From Bacteroidota bacterium (GTDB lineage: Bacteria; Bacteroidota; Bacteroidia; Chitinophagales; Chitinophagaceae), in NCBI GenBank assembly GCA_018267955.1, contig JAFDXL010000009.1, forward strand, positions 584,717 through 648,716: a stretch of DNA of 64,000 bases, in the 5' to 3' direction. Shown piece after piece: positions 46,857-55,901 of the stretch. The position numbers were made by a program, and so were the translations under genes. The notes beneath the pieces are model-generated. The model was not told the DNA's origin. It ran no database searches and worked only from the letters and a program-made list of their open reading frames with translations. The stretch's first letter is position 1, and each line of letters opens with the position of its first letter.

Positions 46857-48290
46857 TTATTTTTTTATGGATGCAAATCTTAATACAATAGGGCTTCTTA
46901 AGCCTTTTTCTTTCCACCATGCGTCATACAGTAGTTGTATGCTGCCGTTCCATTTATTGTTGATATTATAAGTTTTAGTGAGACCTACTAATATGGATTC
47001 ATAATGAGTTCCTGTATTATGTGCGGTAGGAACAAGCTCCTGTGTTACTTGTTTGGTCTCTAAAAAGGCAGCTTGCTTATACATGCGTTCATAACCGGCA
47101 TACAGCCCTACCCCATATATCAACTGCCAGCTGACATAAGTTCTTAATCCTAAGCCCTGGAAACTCAGTTTCAGGTTATTCCAATTTTGTCCTAGCCCAA
47201 TTGAAGTAGTAATACCTACTCCATAGCTAAGTTTAGGTGTATGCCTGAAACCTGCCATAACGGATGCCTGCAACATGGCCGGCTTACCATCCAATGTTGA
47301 CCGGCTGGTCTGCCAGTTAAACTGCTTCTCTATCCGCTGTGCCAGCGGCAAGCCTCGCATTGGATTTATTTTAAACTCTGGTTTCTTTGGCTTCCTTAAT
47401 CTTGCAAGCGATGTCTTAGTTTGCAAGGCTGTACTTTTAGCCGTTTGCAGTTTCTTCACTTCGAACATATAATCCTGCATCTGGCTGCCCATTTTTTGCT
47501 GCATTCCACCCAGGCTGTTCCCAAATTTCTTTTGCAGGTTTGCCGTTAACTGCCGTTTCGTTGGATAGCCCATCTTCTCCAGGTCGGTTACAGTAGCTCC
47601 CTTGGCCGCTAAGGATGCCATGCTATTTGGATTTGCAGGATGCATGTATTGTTCAAAGCCTTTTTCTCCCTGAAGTACCTCCAGTGCCATATCTTCCGCC
47701 CTGGATGGTTCGTTACTGATATCCTTGAACACTTTCATTTTTTCACGGGCATAGAACAATTGCCTGTTCATGCCTGTGAGTCGACGGCCTGCTTTACTGA
47801 TGTTCTTCAGGTTGTTTGCCCTTTGTTCTATAAGACCCCAGATATATTGGTTGTGATTTGCCTGTTGCCCGGCGGATTGAAGCTGGTTAGTATATTCCGA
47901 CGCATGGATTTTCCCCGCTACGTTTGATTTGCCCTGTAGGAAAGCTGCAATGCGCTGAAGGCTGTCGATAGAAGGGTTGGCGAAACTCTTTTCCTTCGCA
48001 TTGTTTCCATTCCTGGAAAGTGTGTTGATAGAATCGAAGCTTACCGAATGTTGTTGCAGCTTTACGTAAGCTGCAGAATCCTTCCGTTTTAACTGCCGTG
48101 TTATGCGGCGTTCCTTTTTTGCTAATTTATTTAGTAGCCGTTGTTGCAGTTTTTGATCGCGTTCATTCAGCTTATTAATCGAACGGATATTTAAATCCAG
48201 GTATCGCTTACCTTGATACAATACGTCACTCTCTTCCTGTGCATAGGCTGCGGAAGAAATGAAAAGCAATATCAAAAAGAATCGCATCAT
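46857..48290 (-). CDS. Coiled-coil outer-membrane barrel protein of the Rhs locus
   Basis: A 477-residue protein with signal peptide (FFLILLFISSAAYAQ). Residues about 30-320 are almost all helix and coiled coil with many Lys, Gln and Leu (LQQRLLNKLAKKERRITRQL). The last 130 residues alternate aromatic strands (YGVGITTSIGLGQNW, YVSWQLIYGVGLYAGYERM, WNGSIQLLYDAWW) and end IVLRFASIKK, a small outer-membrane barrel. It is the first gene of the Rhs operon, 7 bp before the 1185-residue gene, so it is likely the anchor or export partner of the Rhs proteins. Confidence 0.65.
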   Translation of the reverse strand: MMRFFLILLFISSAAYAQEESDVLYQGKRYLDLNIRSINKLNERDQKLQQRLLNKLAKKERRITRQLKRKDSAAYVKLQQHSVSFDSINTLSRNGNNAKEKSFANPSIDSLQRIAAFLQGKSNVAGKIHASEYTNQLQSAGQQANHNQYIWGLIEQRANNLKNISKAGRRLTGMNRQLFYAREKMKVFKDISNEPSRAEDMALEVLQGEKGFEQYMHPANPNSMASLAAKGATVTDLEKMGYPTKRQLTANLQKKFGNSLGGMQQKMGSQMQDYMFEVKKLQTAKSTALQTKTSLARLRKPKKPEFKINPMRGLPLAQRIEKQFNWQTSRSTLDGKPAMLQASVMAGFRHTPKLSYGVGITTSIGLGQNWNNLKLSFQGLGLRTYVSWQLIYGVGLYAGYERMYKQAAFLETKQVTQELVPTAHNTGTHYESILVGLTKTYNINNKWNGSIQLLYDAWWKEKGLRSPIVLRFASIKK

Positions 48291-48933
48291 GGGTTTTATT
48301 TAACCTATGGGCATACAATAGCCGATAACAGCATACTATTGCCTGCCATAGTTCCTGTCGATAGAGTTTACAGGAATAAAACACTATATGTTATCAATGA
48401 AAGCCTTAACTGATAGGAGGGAATTAAGGCCGAAACGATTTGATGAGATAAACGTAAAATGTTTTTGTGTAAATCCAAGTATTGACTTTATTATTTCTTC
48501 TATTATCTTTTATCAACTTTATTGTTGTGTCGAAAATAATTACATGATACCAATGCCTCAACCGACATCACGACAAGATTATCAGACAGCTTTGCAACTA
48601 ATGAATCAAGCTTTCAACGAACTTGGCCTACATCCATCGTTTAACATAAAAGACATTGGAATTTTGAATGAAAATTAAATGTCTCTCACCTTATCTGGTG
48701 AACCGTTATCTATTATCTATTATGTCCTTAATTAACCAACCAAACTTATATGCCGATAAGTGTATGTTGGATACATTGCTTTCATTTTCCGTTCCGCATC
48801 CATCTAGCTATTTGCGGTTACTGTGCATTCGATTGTTTCTACTGCTCCGCTTTTCGTCTTATCTTTACTTCCTTATAGGTTTTCATAACTTTTTTAAAGT
48901 GACACAAATAATGGTAACAGTTCGGACTTAATA
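48291..48933. other. Region after the Rhs operon start; no convincing gene
   Basis: Short plus-strand frames are present (48388-48678 and 48668-48931). Only the last 44 residues of the first, from an ATG at 48544 (MPQPTSRQDYQTALQLMNQ), look protein-like. No signal, motif or partner supports them. The promoter of the Rhs operon should lie near 48291-48400 on the minus strand, but I cannot place it. Confidence 0.35.
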
Positions 48934-49065
48934 CTATGAGGGGCCAAATTTTATTTCTTCCAGCAGGTCAATGACATTTTCAACATCATTTAATACATCG
49001 TTGAACTCAACATCTAATCCTGCCTTTTGCTGCTTCAGATGGTCAAAAAAAATACGAATGTAACT
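48934..49065 (-). pseudogene. C-terminal fragment of a mobile-element protein
   Basis: On the minus strand an open piece reads RIFFDHLKQQKAGLDVEFN, then DVLNDVENVIDLLEEIKFGPS and a stop. It has no start codon and no upstream continuation. The helical acidic end is typical of accessory genes next to Bacteroidota integrases. It ends against the tRNA-Asn fragment at 49081, so it was probably cut when the neighbouring element entered. Confidence 0.5.
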
Positions 49066-49080
49066 CCTTGTAAATCAGCC

Positions 49081-49123
49081 TCCCCCTTCAGGAGTTGAAC
49101 CTGAGCCCCCTGATTAACAGTCA
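49081..49123 (-). pseudogene. 3' fragment of a tRNA-Asn(GTT) gene
   Basis: On the minus strand the sequence runs GACTGTTAATCAGG (anticodon loop with GTT), a T-arm CAGGTTCAACTCCTG and an acceptor end AGGGGGA. The 5' half (acceptor, D-arm) is absent. Half-tRNA pieces of this kind are left by integration into tRNA genes. Confidence 0.65.
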
Positions 49124-49239
49124 ATTCTCACTCTTAATATTTGAAGGACCGACATGCATTCTTAGTTATCAATTGTTGTAGGATAGTTGTAGTAAAGAAA
49201 AAAGTGTTTCAAGTTTAGCCTGAAAGGCTTGCTGTTCTT

Positions 49240-49290
49240 GTAGCGAAGACGGGAGTTGAACCCGTGACCTCAGGGTTATAAATCCTGCGC
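49240..49290. repeat. Left tRNA-Met-like half site of a nested element
   Basis: On the minus strand: GCGCAGGATTTATAACCC, GAGGTCACGGGTTCAACTCCC and CTTCGCTAC. This is the anticodon-to-3'-end half of a tRNA-Met-like gene (anticodon loop changed to TTTATAA). It matches 61165-61213 in the same orientation, with divergence in the T-stem. It lies 155 bp upstream of the nested integrase remnant. Confidence 0.65.
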
Positions 49291-49388
49291 TTATTGGTTT
49301 CTGATATTTTCAAATGTGTTGAAATACCTTATTTTACTGTATTCTCATTTCAACAGTACACATTAAAAACCAATAAAAACCACAAAAT

Positions 49389-49405
49389 GTTGTACCTATG
49401 TTGTA
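49389..49405. repeat. Arm-site-like repeat of nested element, left copy
   Basis: GTTGTACCTATGTTGTA, two TTGTA(C) units 10 bp apart, identical to 61094-61110. It lies 40 bp before the integrase remnant. A TATCTTTA at 49415 resembles the -7 box of that gene. Confidence 0.6.
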
Positions 49406-49444
49406 CCAATTTTCGTATCTTTACTGTACCTAAATCCCCTACAC

Positions 49445-50656
49445 ATGGGAACATCAGTAAAGATTGTTCTGCGCAAAAAGCGGAAGAATAATGAAACTTA
49501 TCCGCTTGCAATTCGTATCACGAAAGACCGTAAAACTTCATTCATTTATACCGGACAATATATCCATGAAAAGGATTGGGATTGCGACAACGAACGTGTA
49601 AAAAAGTCACACCCCAACTCTACCCGACTTAATCATTACCTGCTTGCTAAAAAAGTTGAAGCAAATAATCAGTCACTAGAGCTTGAAGCAACCCAGCCTG
49701 ACGTAACGGTTAAAGCTGTGAAAAGAAAATCAAACCTAGTGCGAATGGTTCCGTTTTTGCCCAGGCTGACCTTTTTCTGGAACGCTTGCGCAAGGATAAA
49801 AAATACAACCAGCTACAAGCAGAAGAGCCACGAGTTAAATACCTCAAAGAATTCCTGAAAGAAGATATTGCCTTTTCCGACTTTTACTATACCTCTTATA
49901 AAACGTTTCAAAGCCTCAATAAAAGCTGAAAGAGGTACTTCGGAACGTACCGCCTCTAATTACCTTGCTTTAATCCGTCGTATATTTAGCCAGGCATTAG
50001 AAGAAAAGGTTTGCACCCCTAAATGCTATCCTTTTGGCAAGAGCAAAATCAGTATTAAATTTCCAGAAAGTAAAAAGGTTCGCGGGAATATGGACGACGT
50101 TACAGCTATTGAAGCAGTTGACCTGTCGGATAGCCAAAGAGAAAACCACGCTCGCAATATCTGGTTATTCTCCTTCTACTTTGCCGGAATGCGTGTTTCT
50201 GATGTCTTTCGTTTACGATGGGATGATTTTCAGAATGACCGCCTATTCTATGCGATGGGGAAAAACAATAAGGTTGATAGTCTGAAAGTACCCGATAAAG
50301 CCATGCAAATACTAAACCAGTACAAGCATACTAAAGATAAAACTGGATTAGTATTCCCTGAATTAAAAGAGTTACAGAACCTAGACGATAATTTTGCAGT
50401 CCAGGTTCGCATTAAAACCAAACTTGGTCAGATTAACAAGAATTTGAAAGAGGTGGCTAAAAAGGCAAAGGTTAATAAAACCATTTCCATGCACATATCG
50501 CGTCATACTTTCGGTAACCTTTCAGGTGATAGAATACCTGTCCAGATGCTGCAAAAGCTTTACAGGCACAGCAATATATCAACAACAATAGGCTATCAGT
50601 CCAGCTTTATCAATAAAAGTGCAGACGATGCCTTAGATGCAGTAATTGGCTTATAA
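49445..50656 (+). pseudogene. Frameshifted tyrosine integrase of the nested element
   Basis: The N-terminal Arm domain (KIVLRKKRKNNETYPLAIRIT) is in one frame. From about 49735 the sequence continues in another frame (FAQADLFLERLRKDKKYNQ, VKYLKEFLKEDIAFSDF). From about 49885 a third frame gives the rest to the stop. The catalytic domain is otherwise good: FAGMRVSDVFRLRW, MHISRHTFGNLSGD, LYRHSNISTTIGY. Two frame lesions make it non-functional unless they are sequencing errors. It would be about 400 residues if repaired. Confidence 0.85.
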
Positions 50657-51244
50657 ATTGGGGTTAAACTCTTTCAAAGGTCGAGGCAGAAAATAGCCCT
50701 TGATACAATCTTGATTTCTGACACAAATTTGAATGTGCAATCGTTCACTGATATGTGAGCCCGGGAACGCGGGACCGCCTTCGGGGAAAGCACACCTTAC
50801 AGTATCATAGGCTGGCTGATCTTCTTCAATATTTGCCTGATGAATATATTGAATTAATGCGCGGTCTAATGCTCTGTTATTACTCTTGTTTTCAGGTAAA
50901 GGTAATCCTGCTTGCCTCATAACTTTAGCCAGGCCATCATAGGCTTGATTTAAGATTTTGAGCGAGTTAGCATCTACAAGGTTCAAACAATTTTTCACCT
51001 CGATAATTGCGCCCAAAACAAATGGAGTTTCAATTTTCTTGGCATTTTTCTGTTTGTTTTCAGAACATTCTACAGCATATTCCCAAGCACGTATTGGATT
51101 TTGCTCCCAAAAGTATATGCCATCTGCTAACCAGTCCCACTTATTATCACTGCTTCTTAAATCAGTTTCTCCATTTAAGACACGTAAACCAACTTCTTTG
51201 TCGCAGCTATGAAATCCAATAATGCTGTACGGTTGGTAGAACAT
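50651..51244 (-). CDS. Candidate toxin with ADP-ribosyltransferase-like fold (DUF3990-like)
   Basis: A 197-residue protein. The front half looks like small ART/PARP-fold toxins: IIGFHSCDKEVG (His12), GETDLRSSDNKWDWLADGIYFWEQNP with the Y-F-W block, then a helical centre. The C-terminal part (AFPEGGPAFPGSHISERLHIQICV) is typical of the same group. Such proteins are expected to modify a host target using NAD. Its ATG lies 1 base past the stop of a 49-residue gene, so the two form a compact pair. Family assignment is by eye and moderately secure; the target is unknown. Confidence 0.6.
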   Translation of the reverse strand: MFYQPYSIIGFHSCDKEVGLRVLNGETDLRSSDNKWDWLADGIYFWEQNPIRAWEYAVECSENKQKNAKKIETPFVLGAIIEVKNCLNLVDANSLKILNQAYDGLAKVMRQAGLPLPENKSNNRALDRALIQYIHQANIEEDQPAYDTVRCAFPEGGPAFPGSHISERLHIQICVRNQDCIKGYFLPRPLKEFNPNL

Positions 51245-51245
51245 T

Positions 51246-51395
51246 CTATCTTTTTTTCGCTGAGGAAGACTTAGTTGAGGTCGTATGTGTTCTTACAATA
51301 CCTGCTGCCTGCAAAAACTTAGTCGCTGAAGACTTTGATTGAGTAGCGGATTTTGTTGCCTCTTTAATGGTATGAACTTGCTTTTTAACTTCCAT
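51246..51395 (-). CDS. 49-residue small protein, candidate antitoxin
   Basis: ATG at 51395, stop TAG at 51246-51248. It begins MEVKKQVHTIKEATKSATQS, continues FLQAAGIVRTHTT and ends SSSAKKR. It is basic and helical at the front, with an AAGIV block known to me from short genes placed before ART-like toxins in Bacteroidota. Its stop is directly followed by the toxin start. A regulatory or antitoxin role is inferred from position. Confidence 0.5.
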   Translation of the reverse strand: MEVKKQVHTIKEATKSATQSKSSATKFLQAAGIVRTHTTSTKSSSAKKR

Positions 51396-51479
51396 ATATA
51401 CAAAGGTAGTATAGATTTTTAACTATGATACAGCACAGAGTACTTTTAACAAAATAGGGAGAATTATTCCCCCTTAAAT

Positions 51480-51660
51480 TCACAACAGAATTAGGAAGTA
51501 CCGCTTACCCTTAGGCTTGTTAGGTGCTTGCGACAATACTGATCCTGCTAGGCTTTTTGCCGCCTTTGAGGCATTGGATTTTGCAAGGTTTTGCTTGCAA
51601 GTTTTGCCATCGCTTTGGATGACTGGCCTGATTTTGCCATAGAAATATGAATTTAATGGG
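51480..51660 (-). pseudogene. Decayed small Ser/Ala/Lys-rich protein gene
   Basis: On the minus strand an ATG at about 51639 gives MAKSGQSSKAMAKLASKTLQ, then a frame change leads into SNASKAAKSLAGSVLSQAPN. The repeated ASK-AxK-LAGSVLSQ pattern matches a class of small basic proteins common in Bacteroidota islands. The 70-codon frame 51480-51692 covers only the second part. It is probably broken by a frameshift near 51600. Confidence 0.4.
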
Positions 51661-51743
51661 TTCGGAATTAAACCCATACACAATTTACCCATATTTCAAA
51701 GGCCCTTAAAATCAAGTAATCAACACAATGTGAATAAGCCCGT

Positions 51744-52142
51744 TTACCTGATATCCCTAAAATGGTCGCGCTTGTGTTTTTGCAACGGTACGATTTCAGG
51801 GTAAAATATCCGAGCAACAGCAGCGTTTAGTATTTGAACAATATATTTAGCAAGCGTATCGTAAATATAGTTTTCAATATTTTCGTCCACTTCGTTTACA
51901 CGACCAGCAAGCCGCTTTTCTTCAAAACTATCACGTTCAACCTTTATCTTTTCAAAAATATTGTTGACGACCAGTATATCGTAAAAGTCAGATGGTTCGA
52001 GATATTCCACTCGGCTGCCTTCCGGGTGTTCGCCACGAATTATTCCAATAAGACCCGGGTTGTCTTTTACGTCAATTTTAATATTAACTGGCTCTCCTAA
52101 ATTTTTAAGGTGCTTTTCTAACAACGTAATATTGATGTCCAT
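51744..52142 (-). CDS. Unknown protein, third gene of a small operon
   Basis: A 132-residue soluble acidic protein. It begins MDINITLLEKHLKNLGEPVN and has beta-rich NIKIDVKDNPGLIGIIRGE and a helical C-terminus (IENYIYDTLAKYIVQILNAAVARIF) ending in a basic tail. No family recognised. It follows the 63-residue gene by 25 bp on the same strand. Confidence 0.5.
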   Translation of the reverse strand: MDINITLLEKHLKNLGEPVNIKIDVKDNPGLIGIIRGEHPEGSRVEYLEPSDFYDILVVNNIFEKIKVERDSFEEKRLAGRVNEVDENIENYIYDTLAKYIVQILNAAVARIFYPEIVPLQKHKRDHFRDIR

Positions 52143-52167
52143 TACACTATAGTATTTGTATTACCAT

Positions 52168-52359
52168 CTAATTTCTGTCTATAAACCGAATTTCTTCGGC
52201 AGGCACGCTTTTAATCGTACCATTCTCAAATTCAACTAAAGCATATACATGCTCACAACCTGGTTCGTCGCTATACACCTTGGTTACCCATTTGTGAAAG
52301 AAACCGTTTTCGGGATGAAATCTGCCTGCTATAATTGGGCGAAGTTCTTCTTTATTCAT
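52168..52359 (-). CDS. Small unknown protein, second gene of operon
   Basis: A 63-residue protein with a compact beta pattern (AGRFHPENGFFHKWVTKVY, HVYALVEFENGTIKSVPAEEIRFID) that resembles a small SH3-like barrel. It lies 25 bp after the gene above it and 25 bp before the one below; the regular spacing indicates one transcript of three genes. Confidence 0.55.
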   Translation of the reverse strand: MNKEELRPIIAGRFHPENGFFHKWVTKVYSDEPGCEHVYALVEFENGTIKSVPAEEIRFIDRN

Positions 52360-52384
52360 GCTATTCTATGTTTAATATTGTTTA

Positions 52385-52954
52385 CTAATTATAAAAATCT
52401 AACAGTTCTTTTCTCTTTGCAGAGGCAATTGCGTCAATTTTATTACCGATTTGCTGTGACCACGCTTCAGCATGAGGATTGTTTTGCGCAATCAATTCTC
52501 TGGTCGTGTTAATCTCTTTACTCGCTGCGGCCATTACTTGTACTTTATCCAGTGCCGGCACTTCAATATCCATACTGATACTATTATAATCGGGGGTATA
52601 AACGTTTGAAAGAGTCAGCGAACCGCCGTTAGCTCTATACTCAAACAGTTCATGACTTCCGGTTACAGGGAACTCAACAGTGACGATGTTAACTGCCCGT
52701 TCTCCACCAAATATCATTTGATAATTAGAGGGAACTTGTCGCATTTCCTGCCTATTGTTTTTGATTACAGGGTCACCAATTGTAACTGGTGTTAGTATTG
52801 CCCTTGATTTAATCCTGTTAATTGAAGCATGGAAATGTCCGTCTTCTTTAACATCATTTATTGAAAGATTACCAATAGCATGCTTGATTTCTTTTTCTCT
52901 TTGTTGAAACAAATTGTCAAGTACACTTATTTGCATTGTATGTTTTATACCCAT
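52385..52954 (-). CDS. Unknown protein, first gene of a three-gene operon
   Basis: About 189 residues from the Met at 52954; the frame runs to 53011 without a better start. The N-terminal segment is helical (LDNLFQQREKEIKHAIGNL), the centre beta-rich (NIVTVEFPVTGSHELFEYRA, SLTLSNVYTPDYNSISMDIEV) and the C-terminus helical. No motif of a nuclease, NTPase or binding fold is evident. As leader of an isolated operon within a defence-rich element it could be a new accessory system, which is only an inference. Confidence 0.5.
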   Translation of the reverse strand: MGIKHTMQISVLDNLFQQREKEIKHAIGNLSINDVKEDGHFHASINRIKSRAILTPVTIGDPVIKNNRQEMRQVPSNYQMIFGGERAVNIVTVEFPVTGSHELFEYRANGGSLTLSNVYTPDYNSISMDIEVPALDKVQVMAAASKEINTTRELIAQNNPHAEAWSQQIGNKIDAIASAKRKELLDFYN

Positions 52955-53316
52955 ATCGCGTGTGTTTATTAAACCAGTACAACATATATTCCAAAAAATG
53001 CTCTCGGACAAATTGTCTTAAACTTAAATACTTTTGTGATTTCGACACTTCAAAATGGCAGTAGTCTTGGATTAAGTATCTTAAAAAAAGCAGAACAAAA
53101 ATTTGTTCATATACAAACGAGGGTGTGTGTATGACAAGAAAAACCAATCCCACCCTTATTTTATAGTTTCTGCCAACAGACACCTTGCGTCCTGCAAAGG
53201 TTTCAGCTACTCACAATTTCACAAATGCACCATCCGGACTGAAAGTTTGTCAAAGATAAACCCTCGTTTATACCTGACACACAGCAAGCCTGAACCTGCC
53301 TGCAAAGGGTTTGCAA

Positions 53317-53980
53317 ATGACGCTACAATTGACCAAAGCAATTGCCTATTACCGTGTTTCAACGGAAAGGCAGGGAAAAACCGGGTTAGGACTGGAAGCG
53401 CAGCAGGTGGCGGTTAGTGCTTTTGCAGAAACGCAAGGCTTTAATATCACCGGGCAGTTCATTGAGATTGAATCAGGTGCCAAGAATAACCGCCGTGAGT
53501 TAATCCACGCCCTGGCTGTGTGCAGGAAGCAAGGCGCAATCCTGTTGATTGCCAAACTGGACAGGCTGGGCAGGAATATGGTGTTTATCTCTGCCCTGTG
53601 GAAGCACGGGTTGATTTTCAAAGCGGTTGACAACCCACATACGAATAAACTGGTGCTGCATATCATGGCGGCATTTGCCGAACATGAAAGGGATATGATA
53701 AGCCAACGCACTAAAGCAGCCCTACAGGCGGCTAAAAGACGCGGTGTTGAACTAGGCAGCTATGGTAAGAATGTCCTGTCAAAACGGAACAAAGAAAATG
53801 CCAGGTTTGTTTGCTATCACAATGAAGCCCATAATTGAAGCAGTGCGGGATAATGGCTTTGTGACGGTCAGGGCAATAGCAGGTGAATTGAACAGATTGC
53901 ATATACCGACCTATAGGAACTGCCTGAAATGGCATCCGGGAACAGTGCAAAACATACTGAAACAAATTAACCATATATAA
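53317..53980 (+). pseudogene. Serine recombinase (resolvase/invertase family), frameshifted
   Basis: The catalytic domain is well kept: AIAYYRVSTERQGKTG with the nucleophile Ser, LLIAKLDRLGRN and HIMAAFAEHERDMISQRTKAAL. At about 53790 the frame breaks; the C-terminal HTH part continues in another frame (PIIEAVRDNGFVTVRAIAGELNR, LKWHPGTVQNILKQI) to 53980. The whole would be about 220 residues, a small resolvase. An N-terminal two-codon extension to 53311 is possible. It lies 12 bp before the lipoprotein gene. Confidence 0.8.
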
Positions 53981-53991
53981 AACAAAGGAAC

Positions 53992-54453
53992 ATGAAACAG
54001 AAACAGCTTTTTTCCAGCATTTGCGCTGCCGTGATATTGTTTGCTGCCTGCAAGAAGGACAACAACAGCACTACAGCAACGCCTACGCCCACGCCAAGCA
54101 AAACGCCAAAGGAACTGATTGTCGGCACATGGGCTATCCAGTCGGTAACGACCAATGACCCCGGCAATCCTGACCCGATGCCGTCCTGTGCAAAGGATGA
54201 TATTTTGACCATCAAGGCAGACGGGACCTGCACGGCTGATGCAGGGGCTACCAAATGCGACCCGTCAGACCCGCAAAGTCAGAACGGCACATGGAAACTG
54301 GATAGTTATCCGGCATTTGAGCTTAAAACACCGAGTGACACGTTGCAGAGTACCATCAAGATTACGCAACTAGACGAAACAACCCTGAAATGGGAACGGG
54401 TCTTTACACAGGTCAGCCCGACCATTTTTATCTACACATGGAAACGTAAATAA
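53992..54453 (+). CDS. Lipocalin-like lipoprotein
   Basis: A 153-residue lipoprotein (AVILFAACKK, lipobox LFAAC), a Pro/Thr linker (TPTPTPSKTP), then a small barrel. The motif LIVGTWAIQSVT opening and the strands DDILTIKADGTC, NGTWKLDSYPAFEL and LKWERVF are those of the lipocalin-like domain very common in Bacteroidota. It probably sits in the outer membrane facing the periplasm or surface. The higher G/C here than in nearby genes suggests a separate origin. Confidence 0.75.
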   Translation: MKQKQLFSSICAAVILFAACKKDNNSTTATPTPTPSKTPKELIVGTWAIQSVTTNDPGNPDPMPSCAKDDILTIKADGTCTADAGATKCDPSDPQSQNGTWKLDSYPAFELKTPSDTLQSTIKITQLDETTLKWERVFTQVSPTIFIYTWKRK

Positions 54454-54476
54454 TCACTATTAATAAATCATCTATT

Positions 54477-54706
54477 ATGAATGCTAAATCAATTTTGCTG
54501 CCTTATGCAGTGCAGCTCTCCTATTAACGTCATGCGGTAAAAAAGACTGGACATGCGTGTGCAATACCAACACTGGTATTAAGAACTCAAATACCATCTA
54601 TATTGAGCAGGTGAACAAAAAGACGGCTAAAGACCGTTGCAAGCAGCATGATAAGACTTATCAAAACGGCAGTGTGACGGTGGTAGAAACCTGTGAGTTA
54701 CAATAG
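54477..54706 (+). pseudogene. Small lipoprotein gene, frameshifted
   Basis: An ATG at 54477 starts MNAKSILLPYAVQLSY and meets a stop. One frame over, from about 54520, the sequence reads LLTSCGKKDWTCVCNTNTG, continues IYIEQVNKKTAKDRCKQHDK and ends VETCELQ at 54706. Together they make a lipobox-type signal and a Cys-rich mature part of about 60 residues. A single frame lesion near 54510 separates the halves. Confidence 0.6.
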
Positions 54707-54740
54707 CGAGTTTTCATGGTGAAGCCCACAGGGGCAATAT

Positions 54741-54764
54741 AAAGGGGGCTATTAAGCCTCCTTT
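54741..54764 (+). terminator. Rho-independent terminator
   Basis: AAAGGGGGCT / AAGCCTCCTTT with a short loop, followed by CTTTTTTAG on the plus strand. It ends transcription of the two lipoprotein genes upstream. Confidence 0.7.
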
Positions 54765-54977
54765 CTTTTTTAGTCGTAGCAGGTTGAGGCATTGCTACTG
54801 ATAGCGACCAGCCTGCCTGTGACGAATGGGCGGGCAAGGTTTTGACAAAAGAATCTTTGCCAAACAGAATAGCAGCCTTTAGCGGCAAGGATTTTTTTGG
54901 CAAACCGTCAGACATGACCTTGATCCGGCCAGCAGGCACGGGCTAATTTTACGGTCAGTGGCTATGCCAACCAATCC

Positions 54978-55901
54978 TTAATTATTCTTATAAAATGCTT
55001 TTAAAAGGTCTTTATTCAGTTTTGTAATAGGTTCAAAAATCTCAAAAAGTAACAATGATGAATTTGAGAGTGCATTAAAATCATTATGCCATTTTTCAAA
55101 CTTTTCGCCGTTCTCTTTATCAGTGATTTTTTTTATAGTTAAAGCACTGCCATCAGCAATATTAGTTGCTTCAAAACAACTGCCATTAAATTTCCAGTTT
55201 GAAACTGAGAGTTTAAGGTTCGAATAGTGAATTTTACCATCAGCCTGAGTTCGCGGGTCGAAAATCAATGATATAAATAAATGTAGTATTGCAGGTTCAG
55301 ATTTATTATCGAAGAAAATGGGTGACACTGAAAAAGCTAAATACCTTACTTCGTTAACTGAAACGATGACGCCGCCCCTAACAAATTCTGCAAATTGCTG
55401 GAGCAAGCTGTAATACGTTTCTAATCGGGTTTTACGAAGTTCAGGGCTTTCGTACAAATCATTTATTCTATCAAAAAGCCAATATATATTATGAATGATT
55501 CCAACTCCGCCAACACCATTATCTATTTTATGAACCTTTTTATTTCGGAGTTTGCGCAAACCATGTATACGCTCTACTTCCAGAGTTTCAAAATAACCAT
55601 TATCAAAGAACCATTGAATGAGTGCCTCAAAGTTACCTTTAGGTCGTTTGCCAAATAATTGCTTCCAACGAAGAGAAAGAGCTTTATCTAGTAAACAGAT
55701 TGCTTGGGTAATTGCAATTTCAATAAAGGCATATTCGTAATAGCTATGAAGCAATAGTGTTTGGATAAGTCTTCCATCATCCTTTATCTCCTGAGAAACT
55801 TCATCCTTAAAATATAATTGCTGAAGCATATTATCATTAAATGACTGTAGCGATGTAATTGCTTCAAACCCCTCCCATATATCATCCTTTTTCAATTCCA
55901 T
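54978..55901 (-). CDS. HEPN-like protein, candidate RNase effector
   Basis: A 307-residue protein. The N-terminal 150 residues are all helical and carry LRKLRNKKVHK, an R-N-x3-H motif at the position expected for HEPN RNases, after a helix ending in LEVERIHG. The C-terminal half is a beta-containing domain without clear kin (YLAFSVSPIFFDNKSEPAILHLFIS). HEPN proteins in defence islands cut RNA to stop infection. The motif alone does not prove activity. The gene is divergent from the one at 56077, with 175 bp between starts. Confidence 0.5.
   Translation of the reverse strand: MELKKDDIWEGFEAITSLQSFNDNMLQQLYFKDEVSQEIKDDGRLIQTLLLHSYYEYAFIEIAITQAICLLDKALSLRWKQLFGKRPKGNFEALIQWFFDNGYFETLEVERIHGLRKLRNKKVHKIDNGVGGVGIIHNIYWLFDRINDLYESPELRKTRLETYYSLLQQFAEFVRGGVIVSVNEVRYLAFSVSPIFFDNKSEPAILHLFISLIFDPRTQADGKIHYSNLKLSVSNWKFNGSCFEATNIADGSALTIKKITDKENGEKFEKWHNDFNALSNSSLLLFEIFEPITKLNKDLLKAFYKNN

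Noticed and set aside
54661-54939. A 92-codon minus-strand gene over the terminator at 54741
   Set aside because: It runs across a strong terminator hairpin and the tail of a lipoprotein pseudogene; no domain is visible.
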